Origin: CAVRAZ01 sp963719135
Lineage (GTDB): Bacteria > Pseudomonadota > Gammaproteobacteria > DSM-19610
NCBI GenBank assembly: GCA_963719135.1
Contig: CAVRAZ010000006.1
Coordinates: 372,001 to 436,000 of the forward strand
DNA: 64,000 nt
Direction: 5' to 3'
The position numbers and the translations under genes were made by a program. Position 1 is the stretch's first letter. Every line of letters begins with the position of its first letter. The notes beneath the pieces were generated by a model, which worked only from the letters and a program-made list of their open reading frames with translations, did no database searches and was not told the origin of the DNA. This document shows, piece after piece, positions 45,366 to 53,428 of this stretch.

Positions 45366-46640
45366 ATGCCGTCGCGCAGCGACTCGTACTTCGCCGCCAG
45401 CGCCGATCCCGCGCCTGAGCATGCCGCGCTCGACGGCGACCGCGACTGCAACGTCTGCATCGTCGGCGCCGGCATCACCGGCTGTTCGGCCGCACTGCAC
45501 CTCGCCGAACGCGGCTACGACGTGACGGTGCTGGAGGCGGAACACGTCGGCTTCGGCGCATCGGGGCGCAGCGGCGGACAGCTCATCTTCGGTTACGCCG
45601 CGGAGATGAGCCGCATCGAATCGCTGGTCGGCAAGGCCGACGCCCGGCGGCTGTGGGACCTGTCGCTGGAAGCGGTGGACCTGCTGCGCACGCTGGTGCA
45701 GCGCCACGGGATCGCCTGCGATCTCAAAGCCGGCCACATGCACGCGGCAACCAAGCCGCGGCAGGAACGCGAACTGCGCCGCTGGCAGCAGAATCTCGCG
45801 CGCGATTACGGCTACACATCACCGCAATTCATGGATCGCGCCGCCGTGCGCGCACAACTCGCCAGCGACCGCTATCCGGCCGGCCTCTACGATCCCAACT
45901 GCGGGCATCTGCACCCGCTCAACTACACGCGCGGTCTGGCGCGCGCCGCCGCCGCGGCCGGCGCCCGGTTTTTCGAACACACACCGGTCACCGGCGTCGA
46001 GACCGGCGCACAGCCGCGCGCGCACACGGCGCAAGGTACGGTCCGCTGCCGCCACCTGCTCCTGTGCGGCAACGCCTATCTCGGCGGCCTGATCCCGAAA
46101 CTGGGCGGCAGGATCATGCCGGTCGGCACCTGCATCGTCGCCACCGAATCGCTGGGCGAGACCCGCGCGCGCGAACTCATCCGCAACGACATGGCGGTCG
46201 CGGACACCAACTTCGTGCTGGATTACTTTCGGCGGTCCGCCGACCACCGGCTGCTGTTCGGCGGGCGGGTGAGTTATTCGACCCTGCAACTGCTGCCGAT
46301 CAGCCACAGCCTGCGCACGCGCATGCTCAACGTGTTTCCGCAACTGCACGACGTGCGCGTGGAGTACGCCTGGGGCGGACTGGTCGCCATCACCATGAAC
46401 CGCGCGCCGCACTTCGGCCGCATCGGTGCCAACACCTGGTTCGCCCACGGCTACTCCGGCCACGGCATCGCGCTCACCGGGCTGGCGGGCAAGCTCATGG
46501 CCGAGGCCATCGCCGGCACCGCCGAACGCTTCGACGTGTTTGCGCGCATACCGCACCGGACCTTCCCCGGCGGCCGCCTGCTGCGCACCCCGGCGCTGGT
46601 GCTGGCGATGCTGTACTACCGGATGCGGGACCTGTTGTAG
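45366..46640 (+). CDS. puuB: Gamma-glutamylputrescine oxidase, PuuB
   Basis: 424-residue DAO-family flavoenzyme. The Rossmann motif NVCIVGAGITGCSAALHLAERG is followed by GFGASGRSGGQL; the C-terminal part has YAWGGLVAITMNRAPHFGRI and FAHGYSGHGIALTGLAGKL. Oxidises gamma-glutamylputrescine to the aldehyde with release of ammonia and H2O2. ATG 45366 begins just after the spuI stop, so coupled. Confidence 0.9.
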   Translation: MPSRSDSYFAASADPAPEHAALDGDRDCNVCIVGAGITGCSAALHLAERGYDVTVLEAEHVGFGASGRSGGQLIFGYAAEMSRIESLVGKADARRLWDLSLEAVDLLRTLVQRHGIACDLKAGHMHAATKPRQERELRRWQQNLARDYGYTSPQFMDRAAVRAQLASDRYPAGLYDPNCGHLHPLNYTRGLARAAAAAGARFFEHTPVTGVETGAQPRAHTAQGTVRCRHLLLCGNAYLGGLIPKLGGRIMPVGTCIVATESLGETRARELIRNDMAVADTNFVLDYFRRSADHRLLFGGRVSYSTLQLLPISHSLRTRMLNVFPQLHDVRVEYAWGGLVAITMNRAPHFGRIGANTWFAHGYSGHGIALTGLAGKLMAEAIAGTAERFDVFARIPHRTFPGGRLLRTPALVLAMLYYRMRDLL

Positions 46641-46750
46641 CCGGACGGAGCCGTGGCGGCGTCAGTCGTTTTGCGCGCCCGGCGACTCCCCATATCCGGT
46701 TCGGCCGCAGCGGCGGGCACCAAGCCAATGCTGGCCCGATCGCGCCCTGG

Positions 46751-46889
46751 CGGCTGTTGAAGAACCTTCAGGCGAGTGAGAGACAGGCGAAAACCGGCGA
46801 AAAAGCGCAGTGTACAAGCAGTACAGGAGCATTGTGGGCCGGTTTTCAACGCCCGATCCTGCCGCCTGAACGTCTTGCGACAGCCTGTC
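46751..46889. repeat. MITE-like repeat, copy 2
   Basis: About 139 bp. The left end GGCTGTTGAAGAACCTTCAGGCG pairs imperfectly with the right end, whose complement is GACAGGCTGTCGCAAGACGTTCAGGCGG. The interior matches copy 1 (19863-19986), including AAAACCGGCGAAAA, GTACA-AGCAGTACA and GGCCGGTTTTCAACGCC. The right end overlaps the stop codon of the doxX-like gene. Confidence 0.65.
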
Positions 46890-47352
46890 AGGGCAGAAAG
46901 CGACGGATCAGCAGATGATCGACGGTCAGTTGCTTTACCTTGCTCACAAGCAGCAGCGAAAGCAGGATTCCCCATTCAAGATGATCCTGCAACGCCGCAG
47001 GCGAATCTTTCAGGGAATCATAGTAGGACGCGACGGCCACGATATTGAGCACAAAAAGACCGCAGGCCGAAAAGCGCGTCAACAAGCCGATGGCAAGCAG
47101 GACTGACAACCCCAGTTCGCCGCCGGCGCCCACGACGGCGGCGACATCCGGCGGCAGCAACGGCACATGATATTCCTCCCGAAACAGATACAGGGTGGAA
47201 TCCCAGTCCTGAATCTTGTTCCAGCCGGAGGCGAAAAACACTTTCGCGACATACAGCCGCGCGACCAGATCCACCGCCGGCGCGAGACGATCCAGCACCC
47301 GCTGCTCCAGCAGTTTCCATGCAGCGCGGATTCTTATCAATAGCGTTTTCAT
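46888..47352 (-). CDS. DoxX-family membrane protein (HvfX-like), copper RiPP block
   Basis: 154 residues with about four hydrophobic segments: LYVAKVFFASGWNKIQDW, VAAVVGAGGELGLSVLLAIGLLTRF, ACGLFVLNIVAVASYY, HLEWGILLSLLLVSKV. DoxX-like proteins are regular partners of hvfABC/bufferin operons. ATG 47352 is favoured, though no ribosome site is evident. A repeat of about 145 bp separates it from hvfC. Its TGA lies within the right end of MITE copy 2, so the C-terminus may have been altered by the insertion. Confidence 0.8.
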   Translation of the reverse strand: MKTLLIRIRAAWKLLEQRVLDRLAPAVDLVARLYVAKVFFASGWNKIQDWDSTLYLFREEYHVPLLPPDVAAVVGAGGELGLSVLLAIGLLTRFSACGLFVLNIVAVASYYDSLKDSPAALQDHLEWGILLSLLLVSKVKQLTVDHLLIRRFLP

Positions 47353-47372
47353 ACAATGTAATGAGCAATGAT

Positions 47373-47518
47373 CGAGGCTTGCATAAAGGGTTGACAATTT
47401 TCGCCGTCATCCCGGCGCAGGCCGGGATCCCGAAGCCGCCTGACCAATGGATTCCGGCCTGCGCCGGAATGACAACGCCTGGGTGGGCGGCGGTCACGGA
47501 TTATGTAAGTCTCAATAA
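47373..47518. repeat. Repeat A flanking hvfABC (REP pair inside)
   Basis: About 145 bp, directly repeated at 49678-49820 with high identity over the whole length, including TTGACA-x3-TTCGCCGTCATCCCGG, a REP inverted pair (CCGGCGCAGGCCGG), CGGAATGACAACGC, GGGTGGGCGGC and AGTCTCAAT. Both copies start just beyond a stop codon (hvfC here, the anti-sigma gene in copy B). Confidence 0.8.
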
Positions 47519-48347
47519 TCACGCGTGGTCGCTCGGGCGAACCAGGATCCCCTGCTCCACCCACGAACGCAACAACCCCGCCGCCTGCATCGCTGCATCA
47601 CGATCGTCATGCACCGCGATGCATTCGCAGAACGTCGGCGAACGTCGCACCCTTCTGCAGGCGATCCAGCGCCGCTTCTTCGGCGACCGACAGACTGCGC
47701 CAGCCGCTGACCAGATTCGGTTTCCGGTAGGCCAGCCAGTGCATCGGTTGTCTGACCGGCGCCATCATTCCCTCCAGCGTGGAGTTCTCCCCGCCGGTCA
47801 ACGCGCGCCAAAGCTGCGGCGCATTCCACTGCAACGCAAGCAGCGTCACCGAGGGATGCAGGTCAAATCGCAGATCACCCCAGGTGTGCGCCGGAATGGA
47901 CAGCAAGGCCTCGACCGTCAGGCGGTCCGCGTCAGCCGCATCGATGGTATGACGAATGGCCCACTCAAAGGAGGCCAGCTCGCTCAACACCGGCACCCGG
48001 CTGTAGGGTGGTTGATCTTGCAGGAACGCCGGCAGCGAATCCCCGAACCAGCGAATCGATGGATGAACCGACGGATAGCGATCGACATAGCGTTTTGCCA
48101 TGACCTCGAAATCGTCATCGCCCAGCACCTGATGCGTCGCCGGATAGTTGCTGCGCAAGGCTTCGATCAGGCGCATGACATAGGCATTGGCGTAGATGTC
48201 GAGCTGAGTGTCAACGTCAGCCAAACCGGCCTGCAACCAGGTCCGGAGGTGCGCTCGATCCTGCTGCGGATCGACAATGGACGCCTGCAATGCAGACTGC
48301 CAGTCGTGCAGCGGCAGGTCACGAACCCGGAATTCAGGCGCTTGCAT
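47519..48347 (-). CDS. hvfC: HvfC/BufC-type RiPP maturation partner (DUF2063), frameshifted near the end
   Basis: Partner protein of the MNIO maturase, thought to bring the precursor to the enzyme. N-terminal DUF2063 domain: LQASIVDPQQDRAHLRTWLQAGLADVDTQLDIYANAYVMRLIEALRSNYPATHQVLGDDDFEVMAKRY, then HPSIRWFGDSLPAFL. After KGATFADV (about 47642) the frame shifts by one base. The other frame gives CECIAVHDDRDAAMQAAGLLRSWVEQGILV and a stop at 47519, the expected C-terminus. Without correction the reading ends at 47607. Overlaps hvfB by 14 bp. Confidence 0.85.
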
Positions 48348-49191
48348 AACGCCTTTCCTGCGCGCAGCCGTGCAGCCCGGCAGCGGCCGCCGCTGCCACG
48401 CTCCTGGCCTGCTCCAGCTCTTGCATCAGCTCGGCCAGGTGCGGAATGCGATCGTCGCGCTCGATCATCGCCGGTACGTCGCCGAACAACCGCACGGCGT
48501 CGCCGTACAAGTCCCACACCGCGTCACAAACCGGATGATCGTGGGTGTCGATGCAATAGTCGCCGTAGTCTGCATGTCCTGCGAGATGAAACTGACGGAC
48601 GCGTTTTGGCGGCAATGCCCGCAGGTACCGGCAGGGATCGAATCGGTGATTGCGGCTGGAAACGTAGATGTTGTTGATGTCGACGAGCAGATCGCAATCG
48701 GCTTCATCAGCGACGGCGCTGACGAATTCCCATTCCGGCATTGGCGTTGCAGCCTGCACATAGGTGGACAGGTTCTCGATCGTCAGGCGGCGGCCGAGAC
48801 AATCGTGCGCCTGGCGGATGCGGTTCGCCACGTGCCGGATGGCTTCTTCGGTATAGGGCAGCGGCAGCAGATCGTGCAGCCGCTTCCCTCCCACACCGGT
48901 CCAGCATAAATGATCGGAAATGACGGCGGGCTCGGTGCGCTCCGCCAGCCGCTTGATGCTCTGCAGATACTCCCGGTCCAGCGGGTCGCAGGAACCCAGG
49001 TTCATCGCCACGCCATGCATGGCCAGCGGATAGTCCCGGCGAATTCGTTCAAGGTAGTGGAGCGGCTTTCCACCCGGCACCAGATAATTGTCGGAAAGTA
49101 TCTCCAGCCAGTCGACCGGTTGAGGGGCCGTTACGAAAGCCCCGTAGTGTTCCGGGCGCAGGCCAAGGCCAAATCCTGTCAAATCGGTCAT
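48334..49191 (-). CDS. hvfB: MNIO-family (DUF692) RiPP maturase, HvfB/BufB
   Basis: 285-residue TIM-barrel multinuclear non-heme iron-dependent oxidase. GFGLGLRPEHY at the start, then DWLEILSDNYLVPGGKPL, MHGVAMNLGSCDPLD, ISDHLCWTG, LTIENLSTYV, CDLLVDINNIYVSSRNH and FHLAGHADYG carry the metal-binding Glu, His, Asp and Asn residues of the family. Oxidises Cys side chains of the precursor; oxazolone/thioamide or thiooxazole products are reported for relatives. Which one forms here is unknown. Confidence 0.93.
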   Translation of the reverse strand: MTDLTGFGLGLRPEHYGAFVTAPQPVDWLEILSDNYLVPGGKPLHYLERIRRDYPLAMHGVAMNLGSCDPLDREYLQSIKRLAERTEPAVISDHLCWTGVGGKRLHDLLPLPYTEEAIRHVANRIRQAHDCLGRRLTIENLSTYVQAATPMPEWEFVSAVADEADCDLLVDINNIYVSSRNHRFDPCRYLRALPPKRVRQFHLAGHADYGDYCIDTHDHPVCDAVWDLYGDAVRLFGDVPAMIERDDRIPHLAELMQELEQARSVAAAAAAGLHGCAQERRYASA

Positions 49192-49236
49192 GTCGTCGCA
49201 TCCCCGTGCGCGTCAGTTGGACAGGTTCGGTTGCAA

Positions 49237-49256
49237 GGGCACGGCACGCCGTGCCC
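49237..49256 (-). terminator. Stem-loop between hvfA and hvfB
   Basis: GGGCACGGC, loop AC, GCCGTGCCC: a perfect 9-bp stem in the 83-bp gap, with no T run. It is well placed to attenuate transcription so that precursor exceeds enzyme, or to stabilise the hvfA mRNA. Confidence 0.55.
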
Positions 49257-49274
49257 TCACCGCAAACCGCGCTA

Positions 49275-49565
49275 TTATTTGATGACCGTACCGCCCTGCT
49301 TCACGCATTCGTCCGCAGAGGGTGACAGCAGCCAGCCCTGGCCTTTGCAGGCGTTCTGGCCGGCGCAGGCGTTGGCGGCGGTCTTGCACTTGGATTGGCC
49401 CTTACAGGCATTGATGCCCTGGCATTTGACCTGACCGGCGTGTTCGGCGTCGCCGGCAAATGCCGGTGTTGCCGCGACGGTCGCAAACAGCGCGGCAGCG
49501 GATGCCGCCAGGGCCACCTTGGCCGCTTTGCTCGCGACGGAGCCGTTCTTGATGGACGTATTCAT
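49275..49565 (-). CDS. hvfA: HvfA/bufferin-type Cys-rich RiPP precursor
   Basis: 96 residues. A long signal peptide (1-37, cut at AFA/GDAEH) directs it to the periplasm. The core has six cysteines (48, 54, 60, 67, 73, 87) in repeated NACKGQ units (52-57 and 71-76), followed by GWLLSPSADEC. This matches copper-binding HvfA/BufA2-type peptides whose Cys are modified by HvfB/HvfC. ATG preceded by GGAGA. Likely a secreted or periplasmic copper buffer under the adjacent ECF sigma factor. Confidence 0.9.
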   Translation of the reverse strand: MNTSIKNGSVASKAAKVALAASAAALFATVAATPAFAGDAEHAGQVKCQGINACKGQSKCKTAANACAGQNACKGQGWLLSPSADECVKQGGTVIK

Positions 49566-49677
49566 GGTGCATCTCCTGTCTTGGTCACAATTGAGGTTAA
49601 AGATGTCGTGGGTTCACAGCCCCCACACGCATCTGATGCAGCGGATGTGGAAATGTTACGGCGATAACATGAATTGT

Positions 49678-49820
49678 TGAGGTTTGCATCAATGGTTGAC
49701 ACTATTCGCCGTCATCCCGGCGCAGGCTGGGATCCGGATGCCGCCTGCCCAAGGGATTCCGGCCTGCGCCGGAATGACAACGCGTGGGTGGGCGGCAGTC
49801 ACCGATTGATGTGAGTCTCA
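49678..49820. repeat. Repeat B flanking hvfABC
   Basis: Direct copy of repeat A (47373-47518), same orientation. It ends in the stop codon of the anti-sigma gene and lies between that gene and the hvfA promoter region. The copies are 2.3 kb apart and bracket exactly hvfA-hvfB-hvfC. Confidence 0.8.
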
Positions 49821-50078
49821 ATCATTGCGCTCATGCCCGGATGCGTGCCGATGCTGCCGGTACAGGCGTTCGGCGAGCGCCGTGACGTCCGCCTCCGCCA
49901 CCGGCCGTTCGGGCCGGCGCACCAGCACCTTGCGCACCAGGGCCAATTGCCGGACAAAACGGCGGCAATGATCGCAGAGCAACAGATGAAAGCGCACGCC
50001 GATACGCTGCCGCCAGTTCAACTGACCGTCGAGATAGTCGCTGGCCCGGGCCTGCACCAGCTCGCGGCAGGTCAGCAT
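49818..50078 (-). CDS. Zinc-finger anti-sigma factor
   Basis: 86 residues. MLTCRELVQARASDYLDGQLNWRQRIGVRFHLLLCDHCRRFVRQL carries the H-x3-C-x2-C ZAS motif, with a Cys near the start as in zf-HC2 proteins. No membrane helix, so probably a soluble inhibitor of the sigma factor whose gene it overlaps by 7 bp. It could sense metal or thiol stress through the zinc site. Confidence 0.85.
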   Translation of the reverse strand: MLTCRELVQARASDYLDGQLNWRQRIGVRFHLLLCDHCRRFVRQLALVRKVLVRRPERPVAEADVTALAERLYRQHRHASGHERND

Positions 50079-50695
50079 GTACCGCTCTCCTCGAATTGAT
50101 CCACCATCGCGTACACCCTTGCGCGGGCCCGGTGCAGCAGCACCCTGACATTGGATGCACTGACGGAGAGAATGTTACAGATTTGTTCCAATTCCAGGCC
50201 CTGGTATTCGCGCAGCGTCAGCACGCTGCGCTGGATTTCCGGCAAACTGTCGAGCACTTTCTCCAGGCAGCGCCGGAAGTCTTCATGGCTCAGCAGCGCT
50301 TCCGGTGACTGGTCGTGCCAGAGCAGCGGTTCCTGCGCCCAATGGCCGTCGCCGGAAAAGCGGTCCGGATCAAGCAGTCCCCTATCGCCGGGCCCGTAGT
50401 CTTCGATCCGGACTTCGCGCTTTGCCTTGCGCAAGCGGCCGCTGGCTTCGTTTATCAGGATGCTGAAGAGCCACGTTTTCAAGGTGGAACGCGCCTCGAA
50501 ATCCGCCAGGCGACGGATCGCCGCGAGCCAGGCCTCCTGCACCACTTCCTCGGCCTGCGCGTCGCCGATAATCGCCGCCGCCGCCCGCTTCATGGCGCCA
50601 TGATACTGCCGTACCAGCTCTTCAAAAGCGGCGTGTTCGCCGGCTCGCAAGCGGGCGAGCAACGCGGCGTCATCGACCGTTTTCCCGTGAGTCAT
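50072..50695 (-). CDS. ECF RNA polymerase sigma factor
   Basis: 207 residues. Region 2 is LVRQYHGAMKRAAAAIIGDAQAEEVVQEAWLAAIRRLADFEARSTLKTWLFSILINEA; region 4 is LPEIQRSVLTLREYQGLELEQICNILSVSASNVRVLLHRARARV. A linker insertion rich in Asp/Gly sits between them. Expected to transcribe hvfABC and itself in response to copper or envelope stress, like SigF-type regulators of bufferin operons. Good ribosome site before ATG 50695. Confidence 0.93.
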   Translation of the reverse strand: MTHGKTVDDAALLARLRAGEHAAFEELVRQYHGAMKRAAAAIIGDAQAEEVVQEAWLAAIRRLADFEARSTLKTWLFSILINEASGRLRKAKREVRIEDYGPGDRGLLDPDRFSGDGHWAQEPLLWHDQSPEALLSHEDFRRCLEKVLDSLPEIQRSVLTLREYQGLELEQICNILSVSASNVRVLLHRARARVYAMVDQFEESGTC

Positions 50696-50777
50696 CCGTT
50701 GCCCTTTTCCTGTCGTTTTCTATTATTGCCACGCAGCGGGAACCGCGCCACAAGAAAAGGGCCGGATACCAACAGAA

Positions 50778-50805
50778 GCGGCGACCCTCAATCGAAGGTC
50801 GCCGC
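50778..50805 (-). terminator. Stem-loop between sco1 and the sigma gene
   Basis: GCGGCGACC, 10-base loop, GGTCGCCGC: a 9-bp perfect stem in the 259-bp gap downstream of sco1. On the minus strand it is followed by TTCTGTTGG, a weak T-rich tail. Probably separates the sco1 transcript from the sigma operon. No small gene was found in this gap. Confidence 0.5.
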
Positions 50806-50954
50806 CGTTGATTGGCTGCGAGCGCTGGTGCTGCCGGGCCGGGAAGCGGTGCCGCTTCAGGAACTGCTTCGATTGACTGACAAGCGGACCTGTTCTCGCG
50901 TGTCAACGGGTTGTCCACGCGGCCGGTCAGGCGGCGTCTCCGCCACCGCCGTGC

Positions 50955-51572
50955 TCATGCCCCGCCGATCAGTCGCTGCAGGTCGCCGGCGATCGCCGCC
51001 GCGCTGTCGCCGGATTCGGCAATCAGCCGCGCCTTGCCCGCCTCGTCGAAGATAAAGACCGCGCTGCTGTGGGTGACCTCGTAGTCGCCGTGCGCATCCG
51101 GTTTGCCGAGGCTGTAGGTAACCCGGTAGCGTTTGTTGAGCTGGCGCAGCACCTGGTCATCGGCGCTGAGCCCGATAAACGCCGGGCCGAAGGCCTGCGT
51201 GTAGCGCTTGAGCAGTGGCGGCGTGTCGCGCGCCGGATCGACCGACACGAACAGCACGCGTACGCCGGCGGCTGCGTCGTCCAGCTTCGACAGGGCCTGG
51301 GAAAGCCTGGCCAGGGTCGTGGGACACACGTCGGGACAGTGCGTGTAGCCGAAATAAAGCAGCACGACCTTGCCGCGATAGGTGTCGGCGGTCACCGGCT
51401 GTCCGCTGTCATCGGTGAGTGAAAACGCCAGCCGCGGCATGACGCCGGTAATGTTCACGAGGCGCCAGGATTTGTCCTCGCTGCAGCCGCTCAGCATGGC
51501 CGCAACAAACGCGTAGAGTGCAGCGAGCAGCAGAAACCGCCCGCGCCGGGAAGACAGGCTCCGGGTCTTCAT
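50955..51572 (-). CDS. Sco1/PrrC-type copper chaperone
   Basis: 205 residues. Lipoprotein-type signal (AMLSGCSEDK, lipobox Cys) then a thioredoxin fold with the CPDVCP Cu-binding pair in YFGYTHCPDVCPTTLARL and the distal His in DYEVTHSSAVFIFD. Delivers copper to, or reduces, the CuA centre of cytochrome oxidase in the periplasm. Overlaps the PCuAC gene by 4 bp. Confidence 0.93.
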   Translation of the reverse strand: MKTRSLSSRRGRFLLLAALYAFVAAMLSGCSEDKSWRLVNITGVMPRLAFSLTDDSGQPVTADTYRGKVVLLYFGYTHCPDVCPTTLARLSQALSKLDDAAAGVRVLFVSVDPARDTPPLLKRYTQAFGPAFIGLSADDQVLRQLNKRYRVTYSLGKPDAHGDYEVTHSSAVFIFDEAGKARLIAESGDSAAAIAGDLQRLIGGA

Positions 51573-52057
51573 TGCAGATCGGCGCCGCCGACCCTGAAGA
51601 TCACGTCCAGGGAGCGCCCGCCGGAAAACTCCAGACTGATCGGCACCTGGTCGCCCACCGCCAGCGGCCGGCCGGAGTTCATCAGCATCAGGTGATAGCC
51701 GTCGGGCGCGAAATGCAGCGTCTGTCCGGGCGCGACTTCCAGATTCTGTGCCGGCAGCATCCGCGTCTCGCCGCCGTCGTGCACGGTGCGGTGCATCATG
51801 ATCTCGTCAAAAACCTCGCTGCGCGCGCCCGTGAGGATAAGTGGTTGCCGCCCGGTGTTGGTCAGGTCGAAGTAGCCGGCCAGCGGCAGATCGTTCGGCA
51901 GCCAGCGGATGCGCGCCTGGTCGACCGCTGCGAAGGTGTCCGCAGCGCGGACCGCTGCGACCGACGCCACGCACAGGGCTGCGGCGAGCCACAAGTGCAG
52001 TCCGAGAACGGTCGGTTCTCGGACACGCCGCTTCGGTGTGATCTCGTCGGGATTCAT
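51569..52057 (-). CDS. PCu(A)C periplasmic copper chaperone
   Basis: 162 residues with an N-terminal hydrophobic signal segment (about 20-38). The Cu(I) motif H(M)-x10-M-x21-H-x-M is recognisable: MMHRT, RMLPAQNLEVAPGQTLHFAPDGYHLML. Supplies Cu to CuA/CuB sites together with Sco1. ATG 52057 has AAGGAGAGG upstream; an apparent earlier start is less likely. Confidence 0.92.
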   Translation of the reverse strand: MNPDEITPKRRVREPTVLGLHLWLAAALCVASVAAVRAADTFAAVDQARIRWLPNDLPLAGYFDLTNTGRQPLILTGARSEVFDEIMMHRTVHDGGETRMLPAQNLEVAPGQTLHFAPDGYHLMLMNSGRPLAVGDQVPISLEFSGGRSLDVIFRVGGADLQ

Positions 52058-52255
52058 GCCTCTCCTTTGTCCGTACGCAGGTTGGTCAGCGATGCCGGTG
52101 ACGGCGATCGGGATGCGGGGCCCTGCCCGGCTCACAGCCTTGCCCGAGCATTGTCTTCAAGGGAAATCCGGACACTCAGCAGCGCGCGCAAGTGCGGTTC
52201 GCCAGGGACCGAAGCCCCGCTGAACGCCGGCCGGTCGAACCAACAGCCAGGCGAT

Positions 52256-53143
52256 TCATTGCACCTGGGGCTCCGCCAGCGCGTCGGCCGCCGGCCGCGG
52301 CCGGACGTACTCGGGCCGGTTGTCGAGCTGCCAGCGCCGCAGCAGAACCAGCGCGCCCACCACGCTCATCATGGCGGCCGGTATCCAGGTGATCAGCCCG
52401 CCCAGTTTCTGATCGGTCAGCGGGTCGATGGGCCAGGCGCGTCCGCACACGCTGTAGACGCTGAACAGGACCGATTTGCTCAGGGCGATGTGCGCGCCGA
52501 TGGCGATCTGCGGCAGCATGATGAGCCAGAGAATGACAATGCGCGTGCCATAGCCCAAGGGTTTGAGGTTGGTGCTTTTCGCCGGCCCCACGATCAGCCA
52601 CCAGAACAGCAGCCCGTCGACCAGCATGCTCCAGTTCATGGCGTCGTAACGCGCCAGGCTGAGCATGGCCTTGAAATGAATGGAGGGCATGAGCCAGAAG
52701 CCGATGAGTCCGGTGAACAGAACCGGCGCGACGAACGGGTTCTGTACGAGACGGTACAGCGCCTGCGTCAACGGGTTGTGCCACAAAGGCACGAAGAACC
52801 CGCGGCGCAGCCAATCCGGTGTCCCCCGATTCAGGGTCTGAAGCGGGTTCGACAACGCGATGAGAAACGGCCCCGCATGGTGCAGCACCAGATGCTGGAG
52901 GCGATGGATCCAGAACATGTGTTGCGACAGGTAATCCAGATGCGTCTGCAGAAACGCATAGCTGGAGGACAGACCGATCAGGAAAGCAGCGTTGCGCCAG
53001 AAACCGGGCGACTTCTCATCACCGCGCGTGCGGCGCAGTCCGCGCACGTACAGCACCGCACAGGCGACACAGACGAACAGCACCGTCGGAGAAAACTCCC
53101 ACGGACTCAGAAAGGCGATTATCGGTTGCACCGAAGGTTGCAC
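52256..53143 (-). CDS. CtaG-type cytochrome c oxidase assembly membrane protein
   Basis: 295 residues, about seven hydrophobic helices. Family signature HMFWIHRLQHLVLHHAGPFLIALSNP and MNWSMLVDGLLFWWLIVGP, with conserved His pairs, fits caa3_CtaG (pfam09678), needed for copper insertion into caa3/CuA oxidases. GTG 53143 start, no clear ribosome site. Heads the copper block, 198 bp before the PCuAC gene. Confidence 0.88.
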   Translation of the reverse strand: MQPSVQPIIAFLSPWEFSPTVLFVCVACAVLYVRGLRRTRGDEKSPGFWRNAAFLIGLSSSYAFLQTHLDYLSQHMFWIHRLQHLVLHHAGPFLIALSNPLQTLNRGTPDWLRRGFFVPLWHNPLTQALYRLVQNPFVAPVLFTGLIGFWLMPSIHFKAMLSLARYDAMNWSMLVDGLLFWWLIVGPAKSTNLKPLGYGTRIVILWLIMLPQIAIGAHIALSKSVLFSVYSVCGRAWPIDPLTDQKLGGLITWIPAAMMSVVGALVLLRRWQLDNRPEYVRPRPAADALAEPQVQ

Positions 53144-53321
53144 GGTTCAACCGGACCCCGGCAGGCGCCCGAAAGCCGATGTCCCGCAGTACGGGCGTGC
53201 AACAAACATAGACGTCATCTTCCTCGCAGGACCATTCGGGGGCAGTATACTAAGTTCCGGCAGGCATTCGCCAGGCAACCGGTTCTAAAGCACTGACGAA
53301 GCCCTGGATAAATCCGTTTTT

Positions 53322-53391
53322 CCGTCATTCCGGCGAAGGCCGGAATCCAGGAGATCAATGACCTGGACCCCGGCCTTCGCCGGGGTGACGG
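53322..53391. repeat. REP inverted pair upstream of the DUF2905 gene
   Basis: GTCATTCCGGCGAAGGCCGGAATCCAG and, after 17 bases, CCCCGGCCTTCGCCGGGGTGAC, forming a large imperfect hairpin in the 285-bp gap between ctaG and the DUF2905 gene. Nothing else was seen in the gap. Confidence 0.7.
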
Positions 53392-53428
53392 ACTGACCAG
53401 AGGTTCCTGAAAACAAGGCAACCAGGGC

